NCBI RefSeq assembly: GCF_026914265.1
Contig: NC_069136.1
Location: forward strand, 26,858,701-26,922,700
Length of the DNA stretch: 64,000 nucleotides
Direction of reading: 5' to 3'
Source of the DNA: Mya arenaria
Taxonomy: Eukaryota > Mollusca > Bivalvia > Myida > Myidae
Shown here in pieces: positions 46,601 to 57,865 of the stretch (position 1 is its first letter; every line of letters starts with the position of its first letter). The notes beneath the pieces were generated by a model that worked only from the letters and a program-made list of their open reading frames with translations, had not been told where the DNA came from and ran no database searches. The position numbers and the translations under genes are program-made.

Positions 46601-47301
46601 TAAAATTGCCAACAAAGACCAAATCAACGCTTATAAAATGCCAAGCATCGACCCAACAAGTATATCTTCAAACTGAACTGATATGCTAATGTTCTATTTA
46701 TTTTCTGGTTGGTTCAAACATACCCCAAACTGAGCTATCTATACACAACAACGGACAGTGCAAAGCAGAAAATAACATATCTCGTTACATTATTTGTTAT
46801 ATATATAGAACCACGCAAACAGGTATTGTTTTCAAACTTTTATCACCCAGCTTCAGGCCCCAATTTCTCAAAACTTCTTAAGTCTCATATAACAGGATTA
46901 AGCTAAGCTCACTATTTTTGTTTTCCTATAATTTGTGTTACATTTACTTCTTTATGATTTTCTTATACTTTAAATATAATTATTGTTATGATTTATCAAA
47001 ATCAAAATTAAGTATGTAATTTAGATTATTGAAATAAGTTACATAAGCCTGTTAAGCTTAAGAAGTTTAGAGAAGTTGGGGCCAGGGTATAAAGCAATAT
47101 CAGTAGATAAAAGCAATCGTATAAAGGGTATGACGTCAACGTCATACACTGTTGCATTCCACTTTTTATGTCGGTATATTTCATAAAAACATTCTACAGA
47201 CTACATAGCACTTTAATATCTCGTAGAAACCATTAACTCATGTGTATTAATTCAAGTTGATGGCTCCAACGGTTATCACTTTTGACGTAATTGATTCAAA
47301 G

Positions 47302-47456
47302 TTAGTTACCGTAAATATTCGCCCGAGTAGTGGCTGCATTTCCTCCCAACGCTGGTGCGGACGGAGTAACAGCCGGTTGGTATTGATTTGTGTTTGGATG
47401 GGGCTGGTATGGACTATATCCAGCCGCCGGTTGTCCATATTGAGGTTGGCTTGAAC
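47302..47456 (-). CDS. Gene A exon 5 (cytoplasmic tail)
   Basis: Encodes GSSQPQYGQPAAGYSPYQPH through ANIYGN and TAA at 47304-47302. It is nearly identical to gene B exon 5, more so than the ectodomain, which suggests constraint on the tail. Confidence 0.8.
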
Positions 47457-50400
47457 CTAGAATTAACAACGATTACATCTGTGTTTAGTTTGAACATAAT
47501 TGTAACGGTAATAAAGCAATTCCTGTATGCAACTTTTATTCATATATAGTATTCCTTTTTACACCCTTAATAATACTCCTTTCAGTTATGTTTATAAGCA
47601 CTACTATTTAAATTACTAGCTCAAATCATAATGTGGACCCATTATAAGATCAACAATTTGGAATGCAAAGTCCAAAAACTGTAGCATCCAATGTACATGT
47701 GTGTAACTATACATATATATATTTATGTAAAATATGTTTAATTTTTGTTTACTGTGTTTATTTGTTCTATATTGCTCAATGTTAGAGTACTTTATAAGCT
47801 GTAAATATATTTGCCTATCTTCTAAATAGGAGGAAATAAAGATTTGATTGATGGATTGATTGATTGATGTATCTCTGGTTTGACCAGAACTAAATAACTG
47901 TTGCATTGTAGTTGTAATATGGAGATTAGTTTTAACCTGTATGGAGCAAATACTTTAAAACTATCAGTATGAACTTTCAAACAGAATCATTAACAGTGGT
48001 ACTCGTATTTAAAATCAATACATACACATCTCTAACAAACATAATTCTTGAGTGATAAACATTTAACTACTTACTGAATAATGCATTTATAGAAAATAGT
48101 AATTACTGATATTACTGATAAAGTAAAAGATTTGTTTAAATATTTACAGTGATCAACTATCGTCTCATAAGGTAGAAATACCATGTTTTCTGCACCTTTA
48201 TTTCAAATTAAACACAGTATCCTTATAAGAACCACTGTTTTCGATATTTATTCATCATTTTAGCTAAATTAAAACAATTGTATTATTTATGGTACATCAT
48301 TTTTAGGAGTCAGAGTACATCATTAAGCAAACTAATCACGGATGAATATACCATTTGCAGGATAGGGCGTAGCTTGGTAAAGGACATGTGGCATGTTCGT
48401 CATCCTCTGTTGACGTTTTTTCACCGCCACTAGTAACGCAATAATGAATATAAAGAACACTACAACTGAAAATCCTACTACTATGCCAATTGTATGGGGA
48501 GAACTAGTTTCACTTGTGTGCGGCACTGGAAATAGAAAAAAAAACAGACAATGAGAAATCCATTTGCAAAAATAAATGTCTATGAGCATTATAATGAAGG
48601 CTATATCATTGTTCATATAACCACGAAGCTCTAGAGAATTCCATAATCATCAATGAAATTTCTACTGCTTACTGACATCAAAAGGTGATATAAGGCTGTC
48701 TTTCCACTTCGTTCCGTATTTACCTAGTTTATTTAATAGTTTGAGTTTGCAAAATGTATAGGCAATATAAATTACCAGGCCAGGAGGGTTTGAATTCTAA
48801 TCGTTAAAAACACATGTTGATTTTATGTAGCCATGTTTACAGCAATATCTAAACTCTTTGCGTATCACGCATTATTGTATACAATACAGATACGCCGCCA
48901 TCTCACTCTATGAATGAAAAAAACGGGCAAACGTGTGGTATTATTTTAGTTGTTTAGTTATCTTTCAAACAATTGATTGAAATTCTTACACCGTTTTCTG
49001 TAAAAGCGCAATTTCACATCGTCAACAGGAAGACTAGCGGCTTGTGGCGACCCCACCAGGACATACAGATTGGAAGTTCTCGTCGGACCACACCATGTGC
49101 AACAGGTGGAGGACCGGCAGCTCCATGACTTAAACAGCAGCAGGAATATTTGCAAGTCGAACGTGCAAAAGGTGTTAAATTGCATTAAAGTCATCTTAGT
49201 TAATTCACCTCTCGAGGTGCAATACAGAGGCAGGTAGTACCTTCTTAGCCAATTTACCTCTCGAGGTGCAATACAGAGGCAGGTTGTACCTTCTTAGCCA
49301 ATTTACCTCTCGAGGTGCAATACAGAGGCAGGTATATTACCTTCTTAGCCAATTCACCTCTCGAGGTGCAATACAGAGGCAGGTTGTACCTTCTTAGCCA
49401 ATTCACCTCTCGAGGTGCAATACAGAGGCAGGTTGTACCTTCTTAGCCAATTCACCTCTCGAGGTGCAATACAGAGGCAGGTTGTACCTTCTTAGCCAAT
49501 TTACCTCTCGAGGTGCAATACAGAGGCAGGTTGTACCTTCTTAGCCAATTCACCTCTCGAGGTGCAATACAGAGGCAGGTTGTACCTTCTTAGCCAATTC
49601 ACCTCTCGAGGTGCAATACAGAGGCAGGTATATTACCTTCTTAGCCAATTCACCTCTCGAGGTGCAATACAGAGGCAGGTTGTACCTTCTTAGCCAATTC
49701 ACCTCTCGAGGTGCAATACAGAGGCAGGTTGTACCTTCTTAGCCAATTTACCTCTCGAGGTGCAATACAGAGGCAGGTTGTACCTTCTTAGCCAATTCAC
49801 CTCTCGAGGTGCAATACAGAGGCAGGTATATTACCTTCTTAGCCAATTCACCTCTCGAGGTACAATATAGAGGCAGGTAGTCGATATATATTTCTGCAGA
49901 CAAACCATTATTATGGGGACTTCAAAATGCATTATATATATAGAATGTAAGCGCCGAAAGCTTTGAAAGGCTGTATGCGCAACAAGTGTGAATTTTACTT
50001 TTTTAACAATTCTGTCACAGGCAATGGAAATCGAATCAAAATGTTTTCGAGTGGCCCCAATCTGTAACCTATAAGTACCTGTCATTACCCAAGAATAGGT
50101 AATGTAAACGATGGAATTTTTGACACAATAAGCTAGTTTTATAGCAGTAACTGATAAACATATATATATGTACTAGAATATATAAACATTGCTTTCATCT
50201 CGCAAGTTATTGATCGTGTACAGTTAATTAAAAAAACACGATATTGGCTGTGGACGTATTGACTATTTGTAGTACGTTAAGTAAGGCAGAGATTTTAAGT
50301 CAACACATATTTATTTTCTGCGTAATAATGTTTTACCATTATCCATTCCGCTCGGTTCCTCGCCAAGATTTATTTAAGATATTTCGGTGTGTTTTCCCAT

Positions 50401-52480
50401 TAACGTTGCAATCTTATTAAAATCGCATAACACCATTCGAACCATTTTATAACCCGGCGTATTAATTATTTTCATATTAAATGTCAAAAAGAAGTTCTGA
50501 CGATATCTGATTTCGATTTGCGGTACAAAATGGCGTCTGTCTTACCTGTTCCGGCTCCAAATATTTGCTTATAATGTTTCGATATATCGATACATTAGTT
50601 CTACAACTGTTTATATTCATTGTTAAAACATCCATGCATATGGTTTTTTGAGAATCCCAGTTATAAAGCTCGATATAGCATCCATCTTCAAGTCTTGTGG
50701 TAACGGGGTCGCCTTTGTAGAGGACAGTAACATCCGGCCCATCAAATGAATCTGAACCAAAATCGAAATAATCTCCACATGTGTCGGACGAAATAGTCAC
50801 TGTTTCGGCTCCTGTAAATATAAGCAAGTTTTAAGTTGCGTTGCCATCAGTTAATTAGGTCAGAGACTACTAAATAAAGTTCCTATTGTAAGGACAAGTG
50901 ACAAATTTGCATGCGAAAAAACACCTACTTGTAGTGCTTCACGACCCCCAACACCATTATATGGGGAGGAAGATCCAAATGTGTACTAAATAACATAAGG
51001 AAAAAATTATGTTTGCTAAAGGAGAAATAAAATTGGTTGAAGGTTACCACTGTGTATTCTATAAAGTGAACAAATCCGGTGTAGGAGAACACACAATGCG
51101 GTGAAAATGTACACAAACAGCAGATCATGTATATTCAAAATATTCTCTAGCAGCCTGTTTTTGAAATTACAAACCATATCGCTTCAAAACCTATACAAAT
51201 GAAAAGTAGCTAATGGTCTGAGATGGTACAATCATGCTTTAATTCACTGCCATGTGCAAACCTTGCGTTCCAAGTCACATGCATGAACTACAGATTATTA
51301 AATTATTGCATAAAACACATTGCTGAGTTCTCAAACATGATTATTCAAAATAACACAGTCTCAACACAAAGCGTCACGAATTTATGCTTTATTCTTAATT
51401 TCCTTAGAAACACATTTTTTTTTGTAATTTGTTGAGACAGGCGAAATTAAAATAGAAAAACAAAAATCCATATCGTTGAAAAGAATGAGCGGGCAAAGGT
51501 GAAAACAATGTTTTCGTTGTATATAAAGCATTTAGAATGTAAATACATAACGTTATTTTTTTCTGAAAGAAAAATGGTGCGATTAGAAAATTGACGAACG
51601 AAACATCTATAAGGTGTGGTCTTATCAATCATTCAAATCTACACACTCATACAATTTAAGTTAACACATGATCACACAGTACAAAAAGTGTTTGTTGCTA
51701 TCTAATATAATGCATTCAACACTCCGAATCATAGGTTTAGTTTTCGAAAACAACCTCGGATGTATTTGGACGGTTATACCCAAAAAGCGGTACGTTTAAG
51801 TCCGCTGCAAGTAGATTGCGTATTTTATTTAGCAGTTACACTTTATGACTTTACTCTTGGGAATCTTAATTATGTTTTGCAACAAAACACTTCACTGGCA
51901 ATCAATTTAAACTTAGATCAATAAATACAACTCTAAAACAGTACATTTAATTAATGATTTATTTAAAAAATGTACGAACTAATTCAACTGATGTACCGGC
52001 ATGCATCCGAGGTTGTTTTCGATAAAAATGGCCGAGGAGCTCCGAATGTTTACAACGATGAGTAAAGTCATTTTATACAATACAGAACAGTATTTTAAAA
52101 CATAAATCGCCTGAAAACGTAAACACTTTAATATTTAAAGAAGTGAAAAATCAAAGTGTTAAACATATTTGTTTAAAGGATATTTTGTTTGTGAGTCTGA
52201 GGCAAGTCTACTTTGTTATGGCGAATAATTTATTCTACTGTCAGGTAAAAAAGAATTGTGGCATTTTAGCGCGTTCATTCAATGATTTTAAAAAGCAGCA
52301 TCGACTATTAGAAAAAAGTATTTTGAATACTTACTTGCACATACCCAAATACAAAACATATGAAATAGAATCACTATAAACGCGAATTCCTCTTTCATTC
52401 TCAGACCAATATTTACAATCACATACTGGCAATAGTTTCCTCCCTTTTTTCGAATAGACTGGCTTCAACGTCCAGTTGTT
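47302..52480 (-). CDS. Gene A: Cys-rich single-pass membrane protein, family unrecognised
   Basis: Five exons read on the minus strand: 52398-52335, 50811-50546, 49128-48990, 48525-48352 and 47456-47302. All junctions are in phase; the product is 265 residues. Signal peptide 1-20 (MKEEFAFIVILFHMFCIWVC); an ectodomain with eight cysteines (four in exon 2, starting DTCGDYFDFGSD, and four in exon 3 as SWSCRSSTCCTWCG) and an NVS sequon; one membrane helix about 168-191 followed by KKRQQR; and a cytoplasmic Gln/Pro/Tyr-rich tail ending ANIYGN. The layout recalls Shisa- or CYYR1-like adaptors, but I do not recognise the family. The coding start follows an in-frame TGA. A 5' UTR splice acceptor at 52480 implies an unseen upstream exon. 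The TM exon can also read through to a TAG at 48332. Confidence 0.8.
47842..47870 (-). repeat. (TTGA)n tail, possible LINE 3' end
   Basis: TTGATTGATGGATTGATTGA and flanks, preceded by GAGGAAATAAAG. Such tails often mark LINE 3' ends in molluscs. Absent from copy B, hence a probable A-specific insertion. Confidence 0.4.
48050..48325. repeat. Dispersed repeat in gene A intron 4
   Basis: Also present in gene B intron 4 (59627-59893) and, inverted, at 53291-53605. It begins seven bases past the read-through stop codon. Confidence 0.6.
48247..48252 (-). terminator. Candidate alternative poly(A) signal in gene A intron 4
   Basis: AATAAA on the minus strand about 80 nt after the read-through stop; a second one is at 48202-48197. 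The position is conserved in gene B (59825-59820). Confidence 0.45.
48332..48525 (-). CDS. Gene A exon 4 (transmembrane), with alternative end
   Basis: Encodes the juxtamembrane SETSSPHT and the helix TIGIVVGFSVVVFFIFIIAL. Splicing at 48352 (AAATG|GTATAT) joins exon 5 in phase to give ANGSSQPQ. Without splicing the frame reads ANGIFIRD and stops at TAG 48334-48332, giving a 220-residue form. Gene B has exactly the same arrangement. Confidence 0.78.
48990..49128 (-). CDS. Gene A exon 3 (Cys cluster)
   Basis: Encodes SWSCRSSTCCTWCGPTRTSN and a VDDVKLRFYRKR end. The acceptor is the less usual TTTAAG; donor GTAAGA at 48989 is chosen because it keeps phase with the TM exon. Confidence 0.78.
49203..49880. 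repeat. 49/51-bp minisatellite, 14 copies, gene A intron 2
   Basis: Unit ACCTCTCGAGGTGCAATACA plus GAGGCAGGT and a TTCTTAGCCAATT linker. Most units are 49 bp; three linkers carry TATATTACC and make 51-bp units. Gene B intron 2 lacks it completely. Confidence 0.95.
50546..50811 (-). CDS. Gene A exon 2 (ectodomain)
   Basis: Encodes RAETVTISSDTCGDYFDFGS and the following DGPDVTVLYKGDP and DGCYIELYNWD segments, with four cysteines and the RTNVS sequon. Phase 1 in, phase 0 out. Confidence 0.82.
51735..52035 (+). mobile_element. CCTCGGATG MITE, copy 3
   Basis: Inverted ends AAAACAACCTCGGATGTATT and GCATCCGAGGTTGTTTTCGA, with internal GGACGG and ACGAACTAATTCAACTGATG. Absent from the paralogous position of copy B, so it inserted after the duplication (or was lost there). 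Confidence 0.7.
52335..52480 (-). CDS. Gene A exon with start codon and signal peptide
   Basis: Acceptor TTTTTTGTAG precedes 52480. The 5' UTR part is 52480-52399, the coding part 52398-52335. It ends in phase 1 at donor GTAAGT. Confidence 0.75.
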
Positions 52481-52659
52481 CTACAAAAAATAAACAAAAA
52501 ACAAATATGACAATTTGCTAAAGTGCTTTGTAAAAATGTTTCTCAACGATCTGAACAACCAACCAACCATTCAAAACAAGAACAACTAGTAATTTTAACA
52601 GTAAAAATACTACCACAACTACTATTGCTTCTGCTGTCTTACCTCTTATGTAACTTCAA

Positions 52660-52741
52660 CTCCTGTTGCTGCTGCTATTGCTATTGCTGCTACTGTTGTT
52701 GTTGCTGCTGCTTCTACTGCTGCTGCTGCTGCTGCTGCTGA
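52660..52741. repeat. (CTG)n-rich microsatellite
   Basis: Interrupted GCTGCT/GTTGTT run ending in about nine CTG units, 0.2 kb upstream of the gene A 5' exon. A poly-Cys frame through it is an artefact. Confidence 0.9.
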
Positions 52742-53290
52742 AGCAGTACAAAAACTACTGCTGCTGAAACACTTAAGGACTGCAAAGGTTGGAGACACTT
52801 CAGCACAGGGCAATCAAATATCATAATTTTACGTTTTCAAAATCTGTCCATCAGTTTGTGTCACTAAGGAAACAAAAGTCCATCCGCAGGAGACACAAAT
52901 CCAAAAATATTTATTTTCAGGCTTATACGAAGAGTAACTTTCAGAAATGAGCCTTTACCGTGCAAACAATGAATTTAGATTTCTTCGATGCACTATTGCT
53001 TTTAATGGAACCATGTCGGGAAAAATAGAATAGTTTAAAAAAAGAAAAAAGTATATACTGTACCTGGTTTGTTGACGTTTTCTTTGTACGCGTGAAACCG
53101 TTTAAGCATATGCGCGTGACGTATTTCATGCCATTGGTTATAGTTAACTGTTGTTTATATTTTGACGTTGTAGTTTCTGTCTTTACCTTTTTCTAAAAAT
53201 GTTATTCTTTTTGGTTTCAAAACATTTAATTGGATGTTATATGATTAAAAATTGATGGAACAAAGTTTTAAGATATTATGTTCTTATTTA

Positions 53291-53605
53291 AAGATGCACT
53301 CTTACTCCCAAATAAGATGTACAACAAGTAATACATTTGTTTAAATATACCAAAAAGGATGAATACATGTCGAAAACAATGGTTCTTATGAAGGATACCG
53401 AGTTTAATTTGAAATAAAGGTGCAGAAAATACGGTATTTCTACCTTTTGAGACGATAGTAGATCACAGTAAATCTTTTAGCACTCACCAATCATTTAATA
53501 TATTTGCGTTTTCAGCTATGAAATACACGGTTACAGTCTCGTTATCAGTAAACAAAAATCATAAATGCATTATTTAGTAAGTAGATAAAGGTTTATCAAT
53601 CAAAT
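53291..53605. repeat. Dispersed repeat, inverted relative to gene A/B intron 4
   Basis: Reverse-complement match to 48050-48325 and 59627-59893, including the CAGAAAATACGGTATTTCTA block. One end reads GATGCACTCTTACTCCCAAA. Confidence 0.6.
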
Positions 53606-53689
53606 TTTATGTAATTTAAGGTTATGTCAGAAAGGGGCTCATACTGTTCCAGAGGTCAAAGGTTTTGGGTTCAATTCCTTCTTTTCTGG

Positions 53690-53788
53690 TATTTCCCTAT
53701 GGAACAAGTTGCCATCTAGTATAGTACAGAGTGAGAAAATACCTGTTTTTAAATTTCTAGTAAAGATTTTTTTAGATAATTTGGAATA
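53690..53788 (+). pseudogene. C-terminal fragment of a LINE ORF2
   Basis: The frame reads ISLWNKLPSSIVQSEKIPVF and ends FLDNLE at TAA. W-N-K-L-P-S followed by a short basic helix and stop is the usual end of CR1-like ORF2 proteins. The upstream part is absent. Confidence 0.45.
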
Positions 53789-54279
53789 ATTATTTTTGGT
53801 ATTAAAAGGCTAGAGTTTCAATTAAGTTTGTTTTTTTCATTTATTTATTCAAAAATTTTAGGCATTTTATTAGTACTACATACTGTGATATTCATACTAT
53901 AATGTGATAATTAAATATTATATATATTGCTCAACTTATAACTAATTATGTAAAGTGACTGTGATACAACTACGGCAATATTTATTTTAATGCATATAGA
54001 CTACTTTTAATATAGTTTTGCAATTTCGATTACAGCCATATTATTATTTAAATATGCAATGCCTCCCTATGCCTTCCTATGCCACGCCGCCAGAACAAAC
54101 GACCACAATGGAAATAAGAGTTTTCTCTTTTTTGTGTCATCCTTGGTTCGGTGTGCTGTGCCTGTCATGGCTATTGATAATATCATGTATATATTATGTT
54201 ATTTACTGCACATATTGTTTATTTTAAATGTCCATGTATGTGCATTCCTTACTAAGTTAATATCTATCGTAATGGTGAA

Positions 54280-55360
54280 TGTTTGTCGTAATGCATAATG
54301 TCGTTGGCTCGTACATAGAAGGATCGGTAAAAGATACCAAGAGAACGAAAACACCTGTGAAACCAATAGAGATCAAGCGAGTAGAAGATGACACCCAACT
54401 ACCAGTCAACATGGACCCTTTCTGGGGATCAATTGTTAACAAGGTCATGCATCGAAGTTTTTGAGAAAATGCAGGGAAATAAACCATATATGTGTCCAGA
54501 GATTGAAATTGTCCAAAGAGCTGTAGCGGTGACGTACATGGAATCGAAATGCCAGTCCGTCAAGGTTGGAAAGCAAAATGACTATGCCAAGTTAAATCTT
54601 CGTACTGAATAAGTGGATGAACGCTTGATTCCTCATGCAATACCTGCTACAGGCAAAAGAGCAGAAAGAATAATTTTTCTTTCTGGTGATACAGATTTTA
54701 TAATACTTGGATAATTCTACTCGCAATCTTTGAAATCCGTTGGTCTGCATGAGATCTAGGTGAGGATTTGAATAGGTGACTTGACGAGATATGTACATGT
54801 TCATGCTATTGCAGATATTCTTTTCGAGCTTCCCGCATATATCCATACAGGCTGTGATACCACAACTATAGTCGGAACCAAACATTCTCTATTAAAAGCT
54901 ACGCCGGAAAGATACCCGATACAAATTTGAAAAATCACTAAATATTTCAAAATTACAGGAGGTTATAAGTGGGGAAGAACAATATCTAGTTGAAGCCAGC
55001 TACTACATGCCTAACAATGAATAAGCAAAGATATTAAATGTAACACCAAAGTAATGCGACACACACACACACACGCACGCACGCACGCACGCAGGCACGC
55101 AGGCACGTACGCACGCTTATACACACACGTACATTGGAACTAAATGGTACATACTTACTATTACATTGTCTTCAAGACGCTGATGTTGATCCCAATTTAA
55201 ACAGCTATGAAGAGGTCGATGGATCTTTTGTTGCCAACGTAATTTATTATAGTGTCCTAAATGGTCTCCTACTGACTTGCAGCCGCAAAGGTTGTTCAAC
55301 GAAACGATGTGCATGCAGGAAAGCAGGGAGTTCATGTTCTGTTTACTGCAAGTGACAAGA
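54280..55360 (+). pseudogene. Decayed transposon-associated gene with GCDT motif and CXC tail
   Basis: Plus-strand pieces in several frames with stops: QLPVNMDPFWGSIVNKV, then GKQNDYAKLNL, DERLIPHA, LSGDTDFIIL, LHEI, HTGCDTTTIVGTKHSLLKA, EEQYLVEASYY and finally a Cys-rich tail with CSRKGCSTKRCACRKAGSSC. A nuclease-like DTD region, a GCDT..VGTK block and a CXC zinc tail are found together in multi-copy invertebrate proteins linked to mobile DNA. At least two frameshifts, internal stops and an (ACGC)n tract (about 55062-55110) break it. The exact transposon family is unknown. Confidence 0.6.
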
Positions 55361-56028
55361 AAGCACAGCAGGGCAGACCTGTAGTAACCATTTTATTACT
55401 CTGTCTTTGCCAGTTAAGCTTTGACAGACACATAAGCTTGTTCAGATAAGGAAAAACAGTCTCGTCTAAAGATAACTTAAGTTTGCACTTCAATCTGCTT
55501 GTTCTGTTTTAAAATGTTCAATGTGATGTAAGTGAAACAACAGAATTGTACAGTTGACTTTTAAGTTAACCACGAATTTTGTTATACATTGTATTTTACT
55601 TACACATAAAACATTTTATTGGTAAAATTATGTCAAAAAAATGAAGTGTAAAATAAATTGTTATTGTTATATTCTCTAGTAAACCCATTGAAAATAGGCC
55701 TGAGGGCTTTCATGTGCAATCTTGGGTCCATTAGACATTTTAATCTTGTTCAAATGTTTCCAGAAACATTTTAGCTATGCTTTTTTCAATGAAGATACTC
55801 CCACCTCATATTTTCGGACAATGACAATATAAGTAAACATTGTAAAGTTTGTTGTCGTTTTAAAGGGTGTTTGCAATAACTATATAGTATCTTCCTTCTG
55901 TACTCATAATGCAAAAAATAGTTTTAGATCATAATACGTTTTATAACAGTCAATTTATCATATTTACCAATTATTACTTGTTAACTTTTTGTTTTTATAA
56001 CTGTAATCGTTTATTTTAGCTGAACAAT

Positions 56029-56029
56029 A

Positions 56030-56069
<40 letters not shown>
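56029..56069. repeat. (ATCA)n microsatellite
   Basis: About ten ATCA units directly after AATAAATCAATC, resembling a retroelement tail. Confidence 0.9.
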
Positions 56070-57004
56070 CACTGTTTTACGAACAATTAAAATGAAATAT
56101 GGAAAAGGGAACAAGTTTAAATAAGATGTCGAAATGTAACTTACTTTGATAATTGATTTCAGGTCAATTTTAAATTAAACTACCTCACCCACAATTTGCA
56201 TTAAGATACAGTATCTGTACATGTTCAAAGTATCACGCTTATTTATCCAATAACAAAAATAACCATTATTGTGTTTGCGTGTATTTTGTAAAAGATATTA
56301 AATCATAACACAGATTTTTATACATTTTTACGCCGATTTTGTTTTTCAAAAATACGAAAAATTAAAATGTATTAAAAGTATCAATTGGTTTTGATGTCAA
56401 ATAATGTAAAACTTAGAAAACAAAAATTGCCCTAATATATTGATCGAAATGTCACTTAAAACGCTTAATTGAGATTTGGCTCATTTTCATGTCAAATTGA
56501 CCCATCCCTTTTGTTCGACCTTAAATTACACATTGGTGCCAAATATTTATAATAAATGTGACCTAACTTTATCTCACCATATCAATTGATCACATAAAAA
56601 ATAATAACCGTTATTTTAGCATATACCTTGCAATTTGGCATAACTTTTGACACATTTTAGGAGCAGATTATCGGATAAGAAAATGTAAAAATGCATTTTT
56701 GCAATACTAATGAGGGAACCTCTTAAACATACAGAACCAGAAAGGATTTAGGTACGTATTAATTTTATTTATTACATATTTTAAAATAAACATTTACACA
56801 TAAAATGTCTTACTTAATCTCATGAATAAAACTCATAAATCAACGAAAGTTAGAATGTTCAATTGTTGAAGATGTTGACCCCCATCTCAAACCCCAACTC
56901 CCGCCTTGAAATCCGGAATACCACTTATCTTTAAACCGAAATCCGGAATAACGTTTATTTTTAACTGGAATTCAGAATACCATTAAATATATACGTATGC
57001 CACT

Positions 57005-57865
57005 CAGTGTAGTTTAAAAAACCCAGAAATTTAGCACATTATAAGTATATATACATAGCAATGCAGTTTAAACACAAATTCAGCACATTATAAGTATATT
57101 ATAAGTATCTTCCATGGCCGAGAGTGTAAGATAGGTTCATCCCGACCCGAGCGTAGGGTGTTTTGCGGAAACGAGGTTTCTGCAAAACACCCTGCGCGAG
57201 GGTTGGGATGAACCTGTCTTACACGAACGGCTATGGCAGATGCTTTTTGTCCCACCTCAGTTAAACAAAATTCAGTAAAAAAAAATTGCTGGAACTCTTT
57301 TGTGCGTAGTGAAAATAAATGCGTATGGATATGTGATAATTCGTGGTTGTCATGGATATGCGCGTGGTGACTCAGATTATGTTAATAGTCAAATCGGTTT
57401 TTAAATAGTTCTGAGGAGAATGAAGCATTATTTCTTGAAAGGTGTGTGAAAACATTTCTATGGCGACATTTGAAGCGAGAAATAATTTATTAGCATTCTA
57501 AATATTGCCACAAGACAAGGTTTTTATGATGCTACAGACGACAGTCTTCAACAAATGAGGTAATTACAATGTGATGACCATTTAATAGAGTTCCATACGG
57601 GTACTTGCTTTATCTTTGCCCGTGGGCAAGATAAGCATTTCTAGCATGGTTAAATTTTTGGATCTACTTATCTGAGGTGGGAGAAATACATATCAATAAA
57701 GTTTAAACACAAATTCAGCACATTATAGGTATATAATTATACATACCAATGCAGTTTAAACACAAATTCAGCACATTATAAGTATATATACACATCAATG
57801 CAGTTTAAACACAAAGTCAGCACATTATAAGTATTTATATAAATATAAATGTAGTTTAAACATAC
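57005..57865. repeat. About 50-bp minisatellite, copy B, split by an insertion
   Basis: Units of GCAGTTTAAACACAAATTCA plus GCACATTATAAGTAT lie at 57005-57105 and 57690-57865, interrupted by the palindromic element. Copy A has only two to three units at the same place. Confidence 0.75.
57105..57690. mobile_element. Palindrome-bearing insertion in the copy B minisatellite
   Basis: A roughly 585-bp insertion. Its left part (57112-57245) is a near-perfect palindrome with arms of about 60 bp and a short loop, containing GTAGGGTGTTTTGCGGAAAC and its inverse. TCCCACCTCAG (about 57251) is inverted as CTGAGGTGGGA near 57672. ATTATAAGTAT is repeated at the left border. No reading frame. Confidence 0.6.

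Larger units (their letters stand above)
43745..53000. repeat. Segmental duplication, copy A
   Basis: Collinear with copy B (54930-63200), interrupted by copy-specific insertions. Anchors A to B: 43800-43980 to 54945-55085; 44855-45135 to 56705-57005; 45645-46110 to 57905-58350; 47150-47470 to 59030-59355; 48700-49195 to 60270-60780; 50160-51720 to 60795-62350; 52040-52500 to 62725-63145. Carries gene A. Confidence 0.9.

Noticed and set aside
49203..49880. CRISPR-like regular array
   Set aside because: Units are contiguous with no unique spacers, and the locus is a eukaryotic intron; it is a minisatellite.
52523..52741. Poly-cysteine frame
   Set aside because: Translation of a CTG/TTG microsatellite.
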